A stretch of DNA of 64,000 nucleotides, taken from NCBI RefSeq assembly GCF_012927325.1, contig NZ_JABBGI010000008.1, positions 101,120 through 165,119 of the forward strand. The letters are read 5' to 3'. Shown in pieces: positions 42,481 to 54,061 of this stretch. Origin of the DNA: Chryseobacterium antibioticum (GTDB lineage: Bacteria > Bacteroidota > Bacteroidia > Flavobacteriales > Weeksellaceae). Under the pieces are notes generated by a model that worked only from the letters and a program-made list of their open reading frames with translations, was not told where the DNA came from and did no database searches. The first letter of the stretch is position 1, and each line of letters begins with the position of its first letter. A program made the translations under genes and the position numbers.

Positions 42481-43590
42481 ATGTCATCAGCAAAACATTT
42501 TTTAGAATTGATCCAGAAATCCCGGAAAGGAAAATTCAAGATCTATATCGGGATGAGCGCAGGCGTGGGAAAAACTTTCCGCATGCTTCAGGAGGCACAA
42601 TCTCTTCTGCGTAACGGCATTGACGTAAAGATCGGGTATATAGAAACCCACGACCGGGAAGAAACGGTAGCTCTTACAGATGGAATTCCGGAAATTTCAA
42701 GAAGATCAGTTTTCTACAAAGGTAAAAGTCTGGAAGAAATGGATCTTCAGGCCATTATCAATGAACATCCGGAGGTCGTTCTCGTGGATGAATTGGCTCA
42801 TACGAATGTAGAAGGCTCAAAAAATAAAAAAAGATGGCAGGATGTGCTGGAAATCCTTGATAACGGGATCAATGTCATCAGTGCCATGAATATCCAGCAT
42901 ATCGAAAGCCTGAATGAAGAAGTAAAAAATATCACAGGAATAGAAGTGGCTGAACGTGTTCCTGATAAGATTTTAAGTCTTGCCGATGAGGTGGTCAATA
43001 TAGACCTTACCGCCGATGAACTGCTGACCCGTCTGAAAGAAGGAAAAATTTATAAAAAAGAAAAGATTCAGACGGCGCTTACCAATTTCTTTCAAAGCGG
43101 ACATATTTTGCAACTTCGGGAACTTGCTTTAAAAGAAGTCGCTGCACACGTAGAAAGAAAGGTCGAAACAGAGATTAAAACAGAGAATTTTAAACCCATA
43201 AAATTTCTGGCCTGCATCAGCAGCAATGAGAAGATCGCTAAAAATATCATCCGGAAAACAGCCCGACTGGCGAGTTACTACAACAGTCAGTGGACGGTCC
43301 TGTACGTTCAGAAGCCGTCAGAAAATCCTGAAAAAATTGCCCTCGACAAACAGCGGTATTTGATTAATAATTTTAATTTAGCACAGGAATTGGGAGCAAA
43401 AGTGGTTCGTATAAAAGAAAGCAGTGTCCACAAAGGAATTCTGGAGTATGTGATTGCTCATAATATCACAACGGTCTGCATCGGAAAGCCTCACGCAGAG
43501 CTCTGGCAGCGTCTTTCTGGCTATAGCTGGATTTACACGTTGATGAACAGGCTGAATGAAAAGCAGATAGATATTATTATTTTATCTTAG
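42481..43590 (+). CDS. kdpD: KdpD N-terminal sensor (KdpD + USP domains, no kinase)
   Basis: A 369-residue protein. The KdpD ATPase-like domain has a Walker A motif GMSAGVGKTFRML (about residues 24-36) and VVLVDELAHTN; a UspA-like domain follows with CIGKPHAELWQR near the C terminus. The four transmembrane helices and the histidine kinase of Escherichia coli KdpD are absent, and the kinase is encoded by the next gene 5 bp later. This split form is normal in Bacteroidota, so I do not regard it as a truncation. The ATG at 42481 is preferred over GTG at 42421, which adds a repeat-derived leader. Confidence 0.92.
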   Translation: MSSAKHFLELIQKSRKGKFKIYIGMSAGVGKTFRMLQEAQSLLRNGIDVKIGYIETHDREETVALTDGIPEISRRSVFYKGKSLEEMDLQAIINEHPEVVLVDELAHTNVEGSKNKKRWQDVLEILDNGINVISAMNIQHIESLNEEVKNITGIEVAERVPDKILSLADEVVNIDLTADELLTRLKEGKIYKKEKIQTALTNFFQSGHILQLRELALKEVAAHVERKVETEIKTENFKPIKFLACISSNEKIAKNIIRKTARLASYYNSQWTVLYVQKPSENPEKIALDKQRYLINNFNLAQELGAKVVRIKESSVHKGILEYVIAHNITTVCIGKPHAELWQRLSGYSWIYTLMNRLNEKQIDIIILS

Positions 43591-43595
43591 AAGTA

Positions 43596-45311
43596 ATGAA
43601 ACTTAAAACAAAACTCACTTTAGGCGTAGGTCTTTTATTCTTACTGATCGTTCTCATGTCAGTGATCGGATCCGTCTATATCAATAAACTGAAATCCGAT
43701 ACTGAGAAAATCCTTACGGCCAATTACAACAGTCTGGAGTTTTCCAAAAATATGCTTCTTGCTCTGGATAAAATAAGCACAGACAGCGCTATTGCAGTGA
43801 ATGATTTTCAGAAAAATAATAAACTGCAGGAGAAAAACCTTACAGAATTTGGGGAAAAGGAGGCTACCCAAAGCCTGAACCTTCATTTCAACAGCTATCT
43901 TAAACAGTCTTCCCCGGAAAAAGAGAAGCTTATCCGTGAAGACCTTGCCAAAATCATGTCCCTGAATATGAAGGGGATTGAAAGAAAAAGTGATATTGCT
44001 ATCATTACCGCTGAAAATGCTACTTTCTGGATTGTAAGTTTGGGAACAGTCTGTTTCCTGATCGCTTTTATTCTGCTTTTTAACTTACCCCAGACCATTG
44101 CGGAACCTATCAATCAGCTGACGTTCAGTATCAAGCAAATTGCTGCTAAAAATTATAATGAAAGGGTGCATTTCAAAGGCAGTGAAGAATTCAAAAGTCT
44201 CGCAGATTCATTTAATACGATGGCGGAAAAACTTCAGGAATACGAAAGCAGCAGCCTTTCTAAGCAATTGATGGAGAAAAAAAGGATCGAAACATTGGTG
44301 AATAATATGCATGATGCAGTGATTGGGCTGGATGAAAATCATTTTATTTACATGATCAACGATGAAGCGCTGAAGATCACGAATCTCCGTAAAGAAGAAA
44401 TCATCGGTAAAACAGCGCATGAAGTGGCCATTAATAATGATCTGATGCGTGAACTGCTTAAAAATATTGATCAGCCGGTAAAAGAACCGATCAAGATTGT
44501 TCGTGATCATAAAGAGAACTATTTTGAACAGGATATAATTCCCATCAATATTGTGAAGACCGGTGAGAAGGAAACCAAATATATTGGAAAAGTGATCCTT
44601 CTTCGGAATATCACTCCCTTCAAAGAACTGGATTTTGCTAAAACCAATTTTATAGCCACTATTTCACATGAGCTCAAAACACCTATATCCGCTATAAAAA
44701 TGGGTGTGCAGCTTCTCGGAAATCAAAAATTCGGAGCATTGAATGACCAGCAGAAAGAACTGTTGAAAAGCATTAATGATGACGGACAAAGGCTTCTGAA
44801 TATAACAGGTGAACTATTGAATCTTTCGCAGGTAGAAACCGGAAATATCAGCTTGACTGTTGAGAAATGTTCACCGAAAGAAGTGGTACAGACCGCTGTG
44901 AAAAATGTTGAAAAGCTGGCAGAACAGAAGAATATTCTGATCAATACCGCATATCTGGTAGGTGATACCGATTTCATCGCTGCAGATTTTGATAAAACAG
45001 TGTGGGTCATGAATAATTTCCTTACCAATGCGGTCAAACACTCTTTCCAGGACGAAAATATCCAGATTTTGGTGGAAAAACTGGACTCTATGATCCAGTT
45101 CAGTATTACCGATACCGGAAGTGGAATTGATGAAAAATACCACCGCCAGATCTTCGACCGTTATTTTCAGGTTCCGGGAGACCATCAGAACGGGACCGGA
45201 CTGGGACTGGCTATCTCCAAAAACTTTATTGAAAAACAGAACGGCGAAATAGGAGTGAAAAGCTCACCCAATCAGGGTAGTACTTTTTATTTCAGGTTGC
45301 CAATTTCGTAG
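43596..45311 (+). CDS. HAMP-PAS sensor histidine kinase of the kdp locus
   Basis: A 571-residue inner-membrane kinase: TM1 at residues 7-29, a periplasmic part, TM2 about 143-163, HAMP about 164-218, a PAS region 230-340, then HisKA with the phospho-acceptor His358 in NFIATISHELKTPISAIKMG. The ATPase domain shows NNFLTNAVKHS (N box), DTGSGIDEKYH (G1) and GTGLGLAIS (G2). With the kinase-less KdpD just upstream it completes a split sensor. The likely partner is the NtrC-type regulator at the other end of the locus (34.2-35.6 kb), since no other response regulator is present. Confidence 0.93.
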   Translation: MKLKTKLTLGVGLLFLLIVLMSVIGSVYINKLKSDTEKILTANYNSLEFSKNMLLALDKISTDSAIAVNDFQKNNKLQEKNLTEFGEKEATQSLNLHFNSYLKQSSPEKEKLIREDLAKIMSLNMKGIERKSDIAIITAENATFWIVSLGTVCFLIAFILLFNLPQTIAEPINQLTFSIKQIAAKNYNERVHFKGSEEFKSLADSFNTMAEKLQEYESSSLSKQLMEKKRIETLVNNMHDAVIGLDENHFIYMINDEALKITNLRKEEIIGKTAHEVAINNDLMRELLKNIDQPVKEPIKIVRDHKENYFEQDIIPINIVKTGEKETKYIGKVILLRNITPFKELDFAKTNFIATISHELKTPISAIKMGVQLLGNQKFGALNDQQKELLKSINDDGQRLLNITGELLNLSQVETGNISLTVEKCSPKEVVQTAVKNVEKLAEQKNILINTAYLVGDTDFIAADFDKTVWVMNNFLTNAVKHSFQDENIQILVEKLDSMIQFSITDTGSGIDEKYHRQIFDRYFQVPGDHQNGTGLGLAISKNFIEKQNGEIGVKSSPNQGSTFYFRLPIS

Positions 45312-45382
45312 TGTTTAAAGCTGAATATTTTATATATTTGGACTCCAAATGTCCGGGAAGATAATATCTGGCTTATACAAAT

Positions 45383-45895
45383 GTGAAAGAAGTACATTTT
45401 TATTCAAGTAAAATTACAAGCCTTCTTATGTTTGGAGGTTCTGCCATTTTTGTGTACATATTTTTTTCTTTAGATAAAGATCGATATTCTATGTTTGTCG
45501 TAATAATGCATAATTTAGGTTTTATTCTATTTCTTTCCAGTCTTATTTTTTCAATTGTTTTATTGCTTCGGAGAAAACCACTGCTTACCGTCACAGATCA
45601 GCAGATTATTATTTATCATATGCTGGGAAAAAGTTCTTCAATAGGTTTTGAAGATATTGATTCATTTTATGTATCAGATACTAGAAATCGTGGAATTAAA
45701 ATAGCAGAACATATTTTGATCGTTTTAAAATCTCCTGAAAAAAACAAGAAGAATGGTAAATTTCCAGCCTATTCTTCTCATATGATACAGGCAGATATCT
45801 TAAATGTCAAAGCAAAATTTTTACTGGAACTTTTGAATACAAGACTTGAAACTTTTAACGATCTGAAGAGAGTTGGTTCTGGTAAAGTTGTTTAA
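45383..45895 (+). CDS. STM3941-like membrane protein
   Basis: A 170-residue protein with two transmembrane helices (about residues 12-29 and 40-62) and a soluble C-terminal PH-like domain with PLLTVTDQQIIIYHMLGKSSS, resembling the STM3941 group. The start is GTG at 45383, the only in-frame option keeping the first helix. Function unknown. It is 71 bp from the kinase gene and may be transcribed separately. Confidence 0.6.
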   Translation: MKEVHFYSSKITSLLMFGGSAIFVYIFFSLDKDRYSMFVVIMHNLGFILFLSSLIFSIVLLLRRKPLLTVTDQQIIIYHMLGKSSSIGFEDIDSFYVSDTRNRGIKIAEHILIVLKSPEKNKKNGKFPAYSSHMIQADILNVKAKFLLELLNTRLETFNDLKRVGSGKVV

Positions 45896-45917
45896 ATTTG
45901 AATTAAAATCACACAAG

Positions 45918-46562
45918 ATGAACAGAGTTCCAAAGGTTAAAAAAGTTACGCAGGATCAAAATTCTGAAGCCTGGAAAAAACTATGCCTTTATATTGATCA
46001 AGTAGCAGAGGAAGAGCATGAGGAATTTGAACCCAGAAAAGGAATTGGTTCAGAATTGTTTGAATTAATCGAAACACTTCCAAAGTCTATTTCCAAGCTC
46101 AAAAAAGTAAAAAAAATGATGCTTTATGGAAGTCATTTAAAGAAGATACCACCAGAAATAGGAGAAATGGAATCACTGGAAGAGTTTATTCCTTATACTT
46201 CCTATAATCTTAAGTGGTTTCCTTATGAAATAACACAATGCAGGAACCTCAAAAGGAGTACCGTGAGTACGAGAGCCCTCTATGGAAATTACAAATTCCG
46301 ACTCCATTTTCCCAATCTATATCAGCGCCCTTTAAGATATTATGATTCTGAAATCACAAAATGCAGTATTTGTAAAAATGAAATACCGGACAATGAAGTG
46401 GATCAGTTTTGGGTTTCTTTACCAATAGGAACTGATGTTCTTCCTCTGCTGGTGAATATATGCTCAGAAAGCTGTAAAGCAAAAATTCCACAACCTTCGG
46501 AATTATATGTTCAGTTTCCACATAAAGGAGGAGAATTCGTAAAGCAACCAAAAAAATATTAA
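45918..46562 (+). CDS. leucine-rich-repeat protein with C-terminal Cys pairs
   Basis: A 214-residue protein. About two leucine-rich repeats appear in LPKSISKLKKVKKMMLYGSH and LKKIPPEIGEMESLEEFIPY. The C-terminal part has CSICKNEI and CSESCKAKI, a possible zinc-binding Cys4 knuckle. There is no signal peptide, so it is probably cytoplasmic. The ATG at 45918 is preferred; the earlier frame overlaps the upstream gene. Role unknown; such genes often occur in variable families. Confidence 0.65.
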   Translation: MNRVPKVKKVTQDQNSEAWKKLCLYIDQVAEEEHEEFEPRKGIGSELFELIETLPKSISKLKKVKKMMLYGSHLKKIPPEIGEMESLEEFIPYTSYNLKWFPYEITQCRNLKRSTVSTRALYGNYKFRLHFPNLYQRPLRYYDSEITKCSICKNEIPDNEVDQFWVSLPIGTDVLPLLVNICSESCKAKIPQPSELYVQFPHKGGEFVKQPKKY

Positions 46563-46640
46563 TTTAATGGCTACCAATGGATGCCTTCTGTTCTGTATTC
46601 GCAAAATTCTTTTAAATTTACAAAACAGCAAAACTATTCC

Positions 46641-48044
46641 ATGAAAAGAACCATCAGCCTTTTATTATTCCTGTTTTTTTTCTGTGCCTTCTCTCAGGTT
46701 TCAGATAGATCAGCTGCTATTATTAAACCTCTTGAAAAAACAAGATTATTCTATTCAGATGACGAGGAAATAAAAAAGGCAGAAGAATTACTTTTTAAAG
46801 AAACAAGTACAGAAGAACTTGTATACTTAGCAGATAAGGGCAAAAATGCTTATATATAAGTTGTAGCCATCGACGTTCTGGCCAATAAAAAAGAAGGTGA
46901 AAAAATACTGGACGTTTTTAAAAAAAATATTCATTCAAAGGAAAAATTCACTTATGGAGTGGGTTGTATTATAAGTGAATATCTTTTATCGGCCTATATT
47001 TTTGAAGCAATTTACAGAGGTGATCATTTTTCAGAAAAGGAAATAGAGAATATTCATGGCGAGATGGTATCTGTCGCGTTGAATGGCAACCCTATTAACA
47101 TAGAGCTTCTGGAAGCTCTGACCTATGACTTACCGCTAGATAATGATAGCTACACTAAAATCAGAAAGTTGGTGATAGATACAAAATCACCGATACTGCT
47201 TGTGAATCTTGCAAAATATAAAAATCCTAATGATATAGAACTGATTAAAAGCTTTGGAAAACAAGCTTATCCGGCCATTAAAGAGTTTCCAGATCCAAAA
47301 TTTTTACCATTTATAAAAAAAAATATCTCGGATGTTTCTGATTATCATGTGATGTTTGCGCTCTCCAAATTTTGCAGTGAGGAAGCTAAGGAAATTGTGA
47401 TCAAAGCTATTGAGATTGAAAAGAAACAAAACAAAGACAAAGATTGTGGAAATGGATGTCTTTCCACGATCTATCAGCATACTTATATGGAAAAATGTAC
47501 GCTGTATTATCCTTTGCTCGCAGATCTTTGGCTAACGGATAAGATCATCTCTTTTGATATTCTGGATCATTATGAAAAAACGCATACTCAAAAAGAAACA
47601 GCAAAATTTTTGTTGGATGGATTTCTGAAACCGGGAAAAGCTGAAGTTATTCCTTTCAATACATTCGAGATGGATCATACAAGAGACGACATATCTGGTG
47701 ATCTGACTTACGATGGTAATCTGAGACTCGTTAAACTTTTGGAAAGAACCCAAAAGATTTCTGGTGAAGTGTATCAGAAAGCTTTAAGAAGTTCTCTTCA
47801 GTATCTCGGTGATCTTAATTTTGAACGTTTCATATCAAAGCTGGGAGATAATAAGTCAATACTTCAAAATAAGGATGTTCTTCTGGAAAGGGTTAGAAAT
47901 AATGAAAATGCTTATGGTGCCCTCACGATCATGGAGGGTCTGAAAATGCTCAAAGATGAAACGCTTTTCAGTGAAGGAGCCGCTATTATTGTCAGCAGAA
48001 AAGCAGAATTTAAAAAATTTCCGGTATGGAAAAAAACTATATAA
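46641..48044 (+). pseudogene. exported HEAT-like protein gene broken by an in-frame TAA
   Basis: A reading frame starts at ATG 46641 with a signal peptide (KRTISLLLFLFFFCAFSQ), meets TAA at 46857-46859, and continues in the same frame without another stop to 48044. The sequence across the stop is coherent: NAYI, stop, VVAIDVLANKKEGEKIL. The restored protein would be about 467 residues, mostly helical repeats resembling HEAT repeats. Either a recent nonsense mutation or a base error explains it. A start downstream (near 46959) would lack the signal peptide. I do not recognise the family. Confidence 0.75.
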
Positions 48045-48083
48045 GTTTTATCAAAGAAAATAACATTAAAGAATAAGTAAACG

Positions 48084-48545
48084 ATGAATATTTTAAAAAT
48101 CTTTTTAATCGGTTTGTTTCTTACCCTTCTGCATGCACAGATGTCTGGGCAGGTATTTAAATTGGAAGAGCTGGCCGCATTCAACAGGCTTGATATGGCC
48201 ACTTTCAAAACAGAAATTAAAAAGCAGAAGTACACGTTCTACGACAAAACAGAAAGTCCTGCATTTATTTTGTATGAATACGACAGCCCGGGTTATACCT
48301 ACAAGATCGGAAAATTTGAATACACCGAGGATAAATCTCAGGACCATATAGAGTTTCAGTTCAAAGATAAAAAAGAACATGATGTCTATATAAAAACAAT
48401 TCTCGCAGCAGGTTACAAACAGACCGAAAAGGGGAAGATTCTTACAGGTGAAAATTATATTGACTACTCTAAAGACAAAGCGCAGATCAGGATGGTTTAT
48501 CCCAAAACGGTAAAGGATAACTACACCATTCTGGTTTTTAAATAA
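48084..48545 (+). CDS. uncharacterised exported protein
   Basis: A 153-residue protein with a Sec signal (MNILKIFLIGLFLTLLHAQ) and a beta-rich mature part containing KQKYTFYDKTESPAFILYEY. Not recognised. It follows the broken HEAT-like gene by 39 bp on the same strand and ends at a strong hairpin shared with ligA. Confidence 0.7.
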   Translation: MNILKIFLIGLFLTLLHAQMSGQVFKLEELAAFNRLDMATFKTEIKKQKYTFYDKTESPAFILYEYDSPGYTYKIGKFEYTEDKSQDHIEFQFKDKKEHDVYIKTILAAGYKQTEKGKILTGENYIDYSKDKAQIRMVYPKTVKDNYTILVFK

Positions 48546-48591
48546 ACAACTGTTTTTTACAGCCTGGATTTACTTATTTCCAAATCATAGG

Positions 48592-48648
48592 AACAAATTA
48601 TAATTAAACCATTGAAATCTAATCTCAATGGTTTAATTATAATTTGTT
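48592..48648. terminator. 24-bp perfect hairpin between convergent genes
   Basis: Bases 48592-48615 pair perfectly with 48625-48648 around aatctaatc. The core aaaccattga/tcaatggttt resembles the AACCATTAAG arms of the kdpA-kdpB element. It can terminate both the exported-protein gene and ligA, though it lacks a long T-run; it may equally be a repeat-family member. Confidence 0.7.
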
Positions 48649-48655
48649 AAAGATC

Positions 48656-50668
<2,013 letters not shown>

Positions 50669-50874
50669 CTATCTTTTGAGCAAAAATAGCTAAACTAATT
50701 TCATTAAAAAATACCATAATTAAATATTATAGAAAGATTAAAAACGCGTAATGTGATATAAGTTATTGATTGTGTTGGATTTAAAACGCTTGTTTAAATT
50801 AATTTAACATATTGTTATGATTTAATTGAGAATTTGTTAAAACTCCCTTAAACAGCAGGTCCGGAAAGTCAAAA

Positions 50875-50882
50875 TACCTTTG
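50875..50882 (+). promoter_or_regulatory. candidate -7 element of the Oar-type receptor gene
   Basis: tacctttg matches TAnnTTTG, 19-26 bases before the ATG at 50901. The -33 region is not clear. Confidence 0.45.
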
Positions 50883-50900
50883 CACATCTAATTTGTTAAG

Positions 50901-53900
50901 ATGAGAAAAGTAAAGATTGTACTAGGATTATTGTTTTTGGGATTTGGAACACTGGCTTATGCGCAGACTACGCAGGCATCTATTGTGGGAAAAGTAACAG
51001 GACTGGGCAGTACGGCTCAGGAAAAAGTGAAAGTAACGATCGTGAACGAGTCTACAGGGTTCAGGACGGAGACAGAGACCAATTCGAAAGGAGAATATAT
51101 TTTTAAAGAAATTCCCCTTGGCGGACCTTATACAGTGATCGTGAATGATGACAAAAAAGAAGGATACAACGTCAACTTCGGAGATCAGGTGACAGTAAAC
51201 GTGAGCTTAGGCGGAGACGAAAAGCAGATAGAAGAAGTCGTAGTTACCGGAAACCTTAAAAACAAGATCGGAAACCTGGGAGCTGCTACTGCAATCTCTG
51301 CTAAAAATATCAGCATGCTTCCGGTCAACGGAAGAAACTTTACCAACCTTACTGAATTATCTCCCTTAAGCGGAAAAGGAGGAAACCTTTCCGGACAGTT
51401 GGGATCTTCAACCAACTTTACGATTGATGGTATGACAGCCAAAAATCCAACGTCTGCAGGATCTACAACCAGCCGAAGTGGTGCACCATTTTCGATATCG
51501 ATTGAAGCAGTTCGTGAATTTAAAATCACAACCAATCAGTACGATGTAACCTTGGGTAGAAGCGGAGGTGGAACAGTAAGTGCGGTTACCAAATCCGGTA
51601 CGAATAAATTTTCAGGAAGTGCCTGGGAATATCTAAGAACAAACTGGCTTTCCAGCCCGTATGACATCAGAGGAAACAAAAGGGAGAACGATTTCTCTAC
51701 TTCTCAATTCGGGTTTTCACTGGGTGGGCCGATCATTAAAAATAAATTACATTTCTTCGTTGCGTGGGATCACCAGCTGGACTCAAGACCGTTGCAGATT
51801 GCAGATATCAAGTCGACGGATGATGAGAAAAGATTTAATACGACCACGCAGACGTTGAATCAGTTTCTTGATATTGCAAGATCAAAATACGGAGTCGGAA
51901 ATTCACCCCAGTTCGGTTCGTTTGATAAAGTAAGAAATTCTGATGCGGGATTTTTACGTTTGGATTGGCAGATTAACGAAAAAAACTTATTGACCTTAAG
52001 AAACAATTTCACTTACGATCTGAATAAAAACGGATTGGTAGATAATACCGCAATCAATTTCTTTGAATCTTACGGGAATGATAAAAACCTTGATAATAGC
52101 TTACTCTTAACCTTAAGATCAAATTTAAAGCCTAATCTGACAAATGAGCTGAAGGCGCAATATCTTTATACTTTCCAGAACAGTTATCAGAATAATGAAT
52201 TAGGAAAACCTGTTCCAAGAGCTATCGTAGAAAATATTGTTTCTCCGGGGGTTGGGGCTACCAATATTCAGATCGGGGGACATCGTTTTGCTCAGGAAAG
52301 TTTTAGAAATAATGTGATTCAGGTTGTTGATAACTTGTACTACAATACGGATAAAGTAAAATATACCTTCGGTGCTGATCTGACGTATACCACTTCGAAA
52401 TCCGTGTATGGAAGCGAAGTGAACGGAAGATTCCATTTCAGGGAAGATCCTACCTTGAACCCGGGGAATCTTTATAATTTTAATAACCTTACAGCGTACA
52501 GATTTTACAGAGAGGTTCCTTTGATGGAAGATCCGTCCGTAAGATCCAGTATCTGGAATATAGGCCTTTACGGGCAGCTTCAGACGAAAATTGGTGAAGG
52601 TTTGGATTTAATGGCAGGTTTAAGATTAGACTACGGAGGTTATCCAAAGGCTGAATTTAACCAAAAGCTTTATGATGAAATGGGGATCAGAACGGACAAT
52701 AAAATTAAATCATTTGTGATCCAGCCAAGATTCCAGTTTGAATGGAACTTCAATGAGCAGAACAAAGACTTCCTGAAATTTGGTGCGGGAATCTTCTCTT
52801 CCGATATCAACAATTATATGGTGATCAATAACCTTGTGTTTGACGGGAAACATCTGGCAACGGTAGATGTAGATCCTTCTGCGATCGGTCTTACACCTGA
52901 TTTCTACAGCTACAGAAACGATTACAATACGGTTCCTTCGCTTTCAAAGTATCAGATCCCTACAATCAACTATACCGGAGAAGATGCAAAAATTCCAATT
53001 GTATATAAAGCGAATGTTTCCTACACGCACTTCTTTAACGAAAGATTCAGAGCGGGAATCGCAGGTTATATGGCTCTAGGAAGAAACAACTACTTCTATT
53101 ATGACCGAAATATGGTGTCCAATCCATACTTTACGTTGGCGAATGAAGGAGGAAGAGGAGTGTATGTACCAGCTTCTTCAATTCAGGGCGCAAAAGTAGA
53201 CTGGAAGGCCGGAAGGATTAATCCTAATTTCGGAAGAGTGCTGGAGCTTGTAAGCGATGGAAAAGTAAATCAGTTCTCATTTGTAGTGGATACCAGCTAC
53301 CGTTACTGGAAGGATGGGGAGATCACAGCAAGTTACACGTGGTCTGATATCAAAGACAATACCTCGTACAACGGAAACGTAGCGAATTCAGCCACACTGT
53401 CAACGATGGTTCAGGGAGATCCGAGAGACTTAAAAATGACCTATTCTGATAATCAGTTCAGAAACAAAATCGTTCTTTATGGAAATTCACCTACCATTGC
53501 AGGATTTACACTGGGTGTAAGATATTCTGGAATCGGTGGAACACGTTTCTCGGTAACTGCAGGTGGAAATATCAACGGAGATTTCGTAGATTCCAATGAT
53601 TTGGCTTACATCTTCCCGGAAATTATTACTCAGCCGCTTCTAAATGATCCGGAAGTAGGACAGGCGCTAAAAGATTATGTGGAAAAATATAATAATGCTA
53701 TAGCAGAGCGTAATGGCGGTAAAAACGGATTCTTCGGAGTATGGGATGTTCGTGTTGCTAAAAAAATTAAATTTGAAAAGATCGGGGCGTTTGAACTTTC
53801 TGTAGATATTTTCAATGTAGCGAATCTGCTTAATAAAGAATGGGGAGTAAATAAGTCGTATGGAAATACAGCTTTGTATAGAGTGACAAAATTCAATCAG

Positions 53901-53999
53901 GCCACCAAAGAGTTTGAATACATTAAAAACACCAGCGGTTTAGCCCCTCTTTCCGGGAATCCTTACCAGATCCAGATCGGTGCCAAATACAGCTTTTAA
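50901..53999 (+). CDS. TonB-dependent receptor, Oar-like
   Basis: A 1032-residue outer-membrane receptor. A signal peptide ends TLAYAQ, then a carboxypeptidase-regulatory-like domain (about residues 25-110), then the plug with VEEVVVTGNLKNKIG as TonB-box region and SGAPFSISIEAVREFKITTN, then the barrel ending QIQIGAKYSF. The fused N-terminal domain places it in the Oar/CarboxypepD-regulated class. It opens a cluster with a glycerophosphodiesterase, SusC/SusD and a metallophosphoesterase, so I infer import of phosphorylated organic compounds; the ligand is not proved. Confidence 0.9.
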   Translation: MRKVKIVLGLLFLGFGTLAYAQTTQASIVGKVTGLGSTAQEKVKVTIVNESTGFRTETETNSKGEYIFKEIPLGGPYTVIVNDDKKEGYNVNFGDQVTVNVSLGGDEKQIEEVVVTGNLKNKIGNLGAATAISAKNISMLPVNGRNFTNLTELSPLSGKGGNLSGQLGSSTNFTIDGMTAKNPTSAGSTTSRSGAPFSISIEAVREFKITTNQYDVTLGRSGGGTVSAVTKSGTNKFSGSAWEYLRTNWLSSPYDIRGNKRENDFSTSQFGFSLGGPIIKNKLHFFVAWDHQLDSRPLQIADIKSTDDEKRFNTTTQTLNQFLDIARSKYGVGNSPQFGSFDKVRNSDAGFLRLDWQINEKNLLTLRNNFTYDLNKNGLVDNTAINFFESYGNDKNLDNSLLLTLRSNLKPNLTNELKAQYLYTFQNSYQNNELGKPVPRAIVENIVSPGVGATNIQIGGHRFAQESFRNNVIQVVDNLYYNTDKVKYTFGADLTYTTSKSVYGSEVNGRFHFREDPTLNPGNLYNFNNLTAYRFYREVPLMEDPSVRSSIWNIGLYGQLQTKIGEGLDLMAGLRLDYGGYPKAEFNQKLYDEMGIRTDNKIKSFVIQPRFQFEWNFNEQNKDFLKFGAGIFSSDINNYMVINNLVFDGKHLATVDVDPSAIGLTPDFYSYRNDYNTVPSLSKYQIPTINYTGEDAKIPIVYKANVSYTHFFNERFRAGIAGYMALGRNNYFYYDRNMVSNPYFTLANEGGRGVYVPASSIQGAKVDWKAGRINPNFGRVLELVSDGKVNQFSFVVDTSYRYWKDGEITASYTWSDIKDNTSYNGNVANSATLSTMVQGDPRDLKMTYSDNQFRNKIVLYGNSPTIAGFTLGVRYSGIGGTRFSVTAGGNINGDFVDSNDLAYIFPEIITQPLLNDPEVGQALKDYVEKYNNAIAERNGGKNGFFGVWDVRVAKKIKFEKIGAFELSVDIFNVANLLNKEWGVNKSYGNTALYRVTKFNQATKEFEYIKNTSGLAPLSGNPYQIQIGAKYSF

Positions 54000-54061
54000 C
54001 ATTTAAACACTACCTTTATCAAACGTTTTTAAGATTTTTATTTAATTATCTAAATTGTATT

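Noticed and set aside
42159..42539. Minus-strand frame of 126 codons between porin and kdpD genes
   Set aside because: It runs through nested repeats and the kdpD start, has low-complexity Phe/Cys/Ser-rich composition and no family features.
42481..43590. KdpD as a truncated pseudogene
   Set aside because: The kinase-less KdpD followed by a separate kinase gene is a regular arrangement in this phylum, and both proteins have intact domains.
46959..48044. Independent gene starting after the in-frame stop
   Set aside because: It is in the same frame as the upstream segment, coding-like sequence continues between the stop and this start, and the signal peptide lies upstream; one broken gene is simpler.
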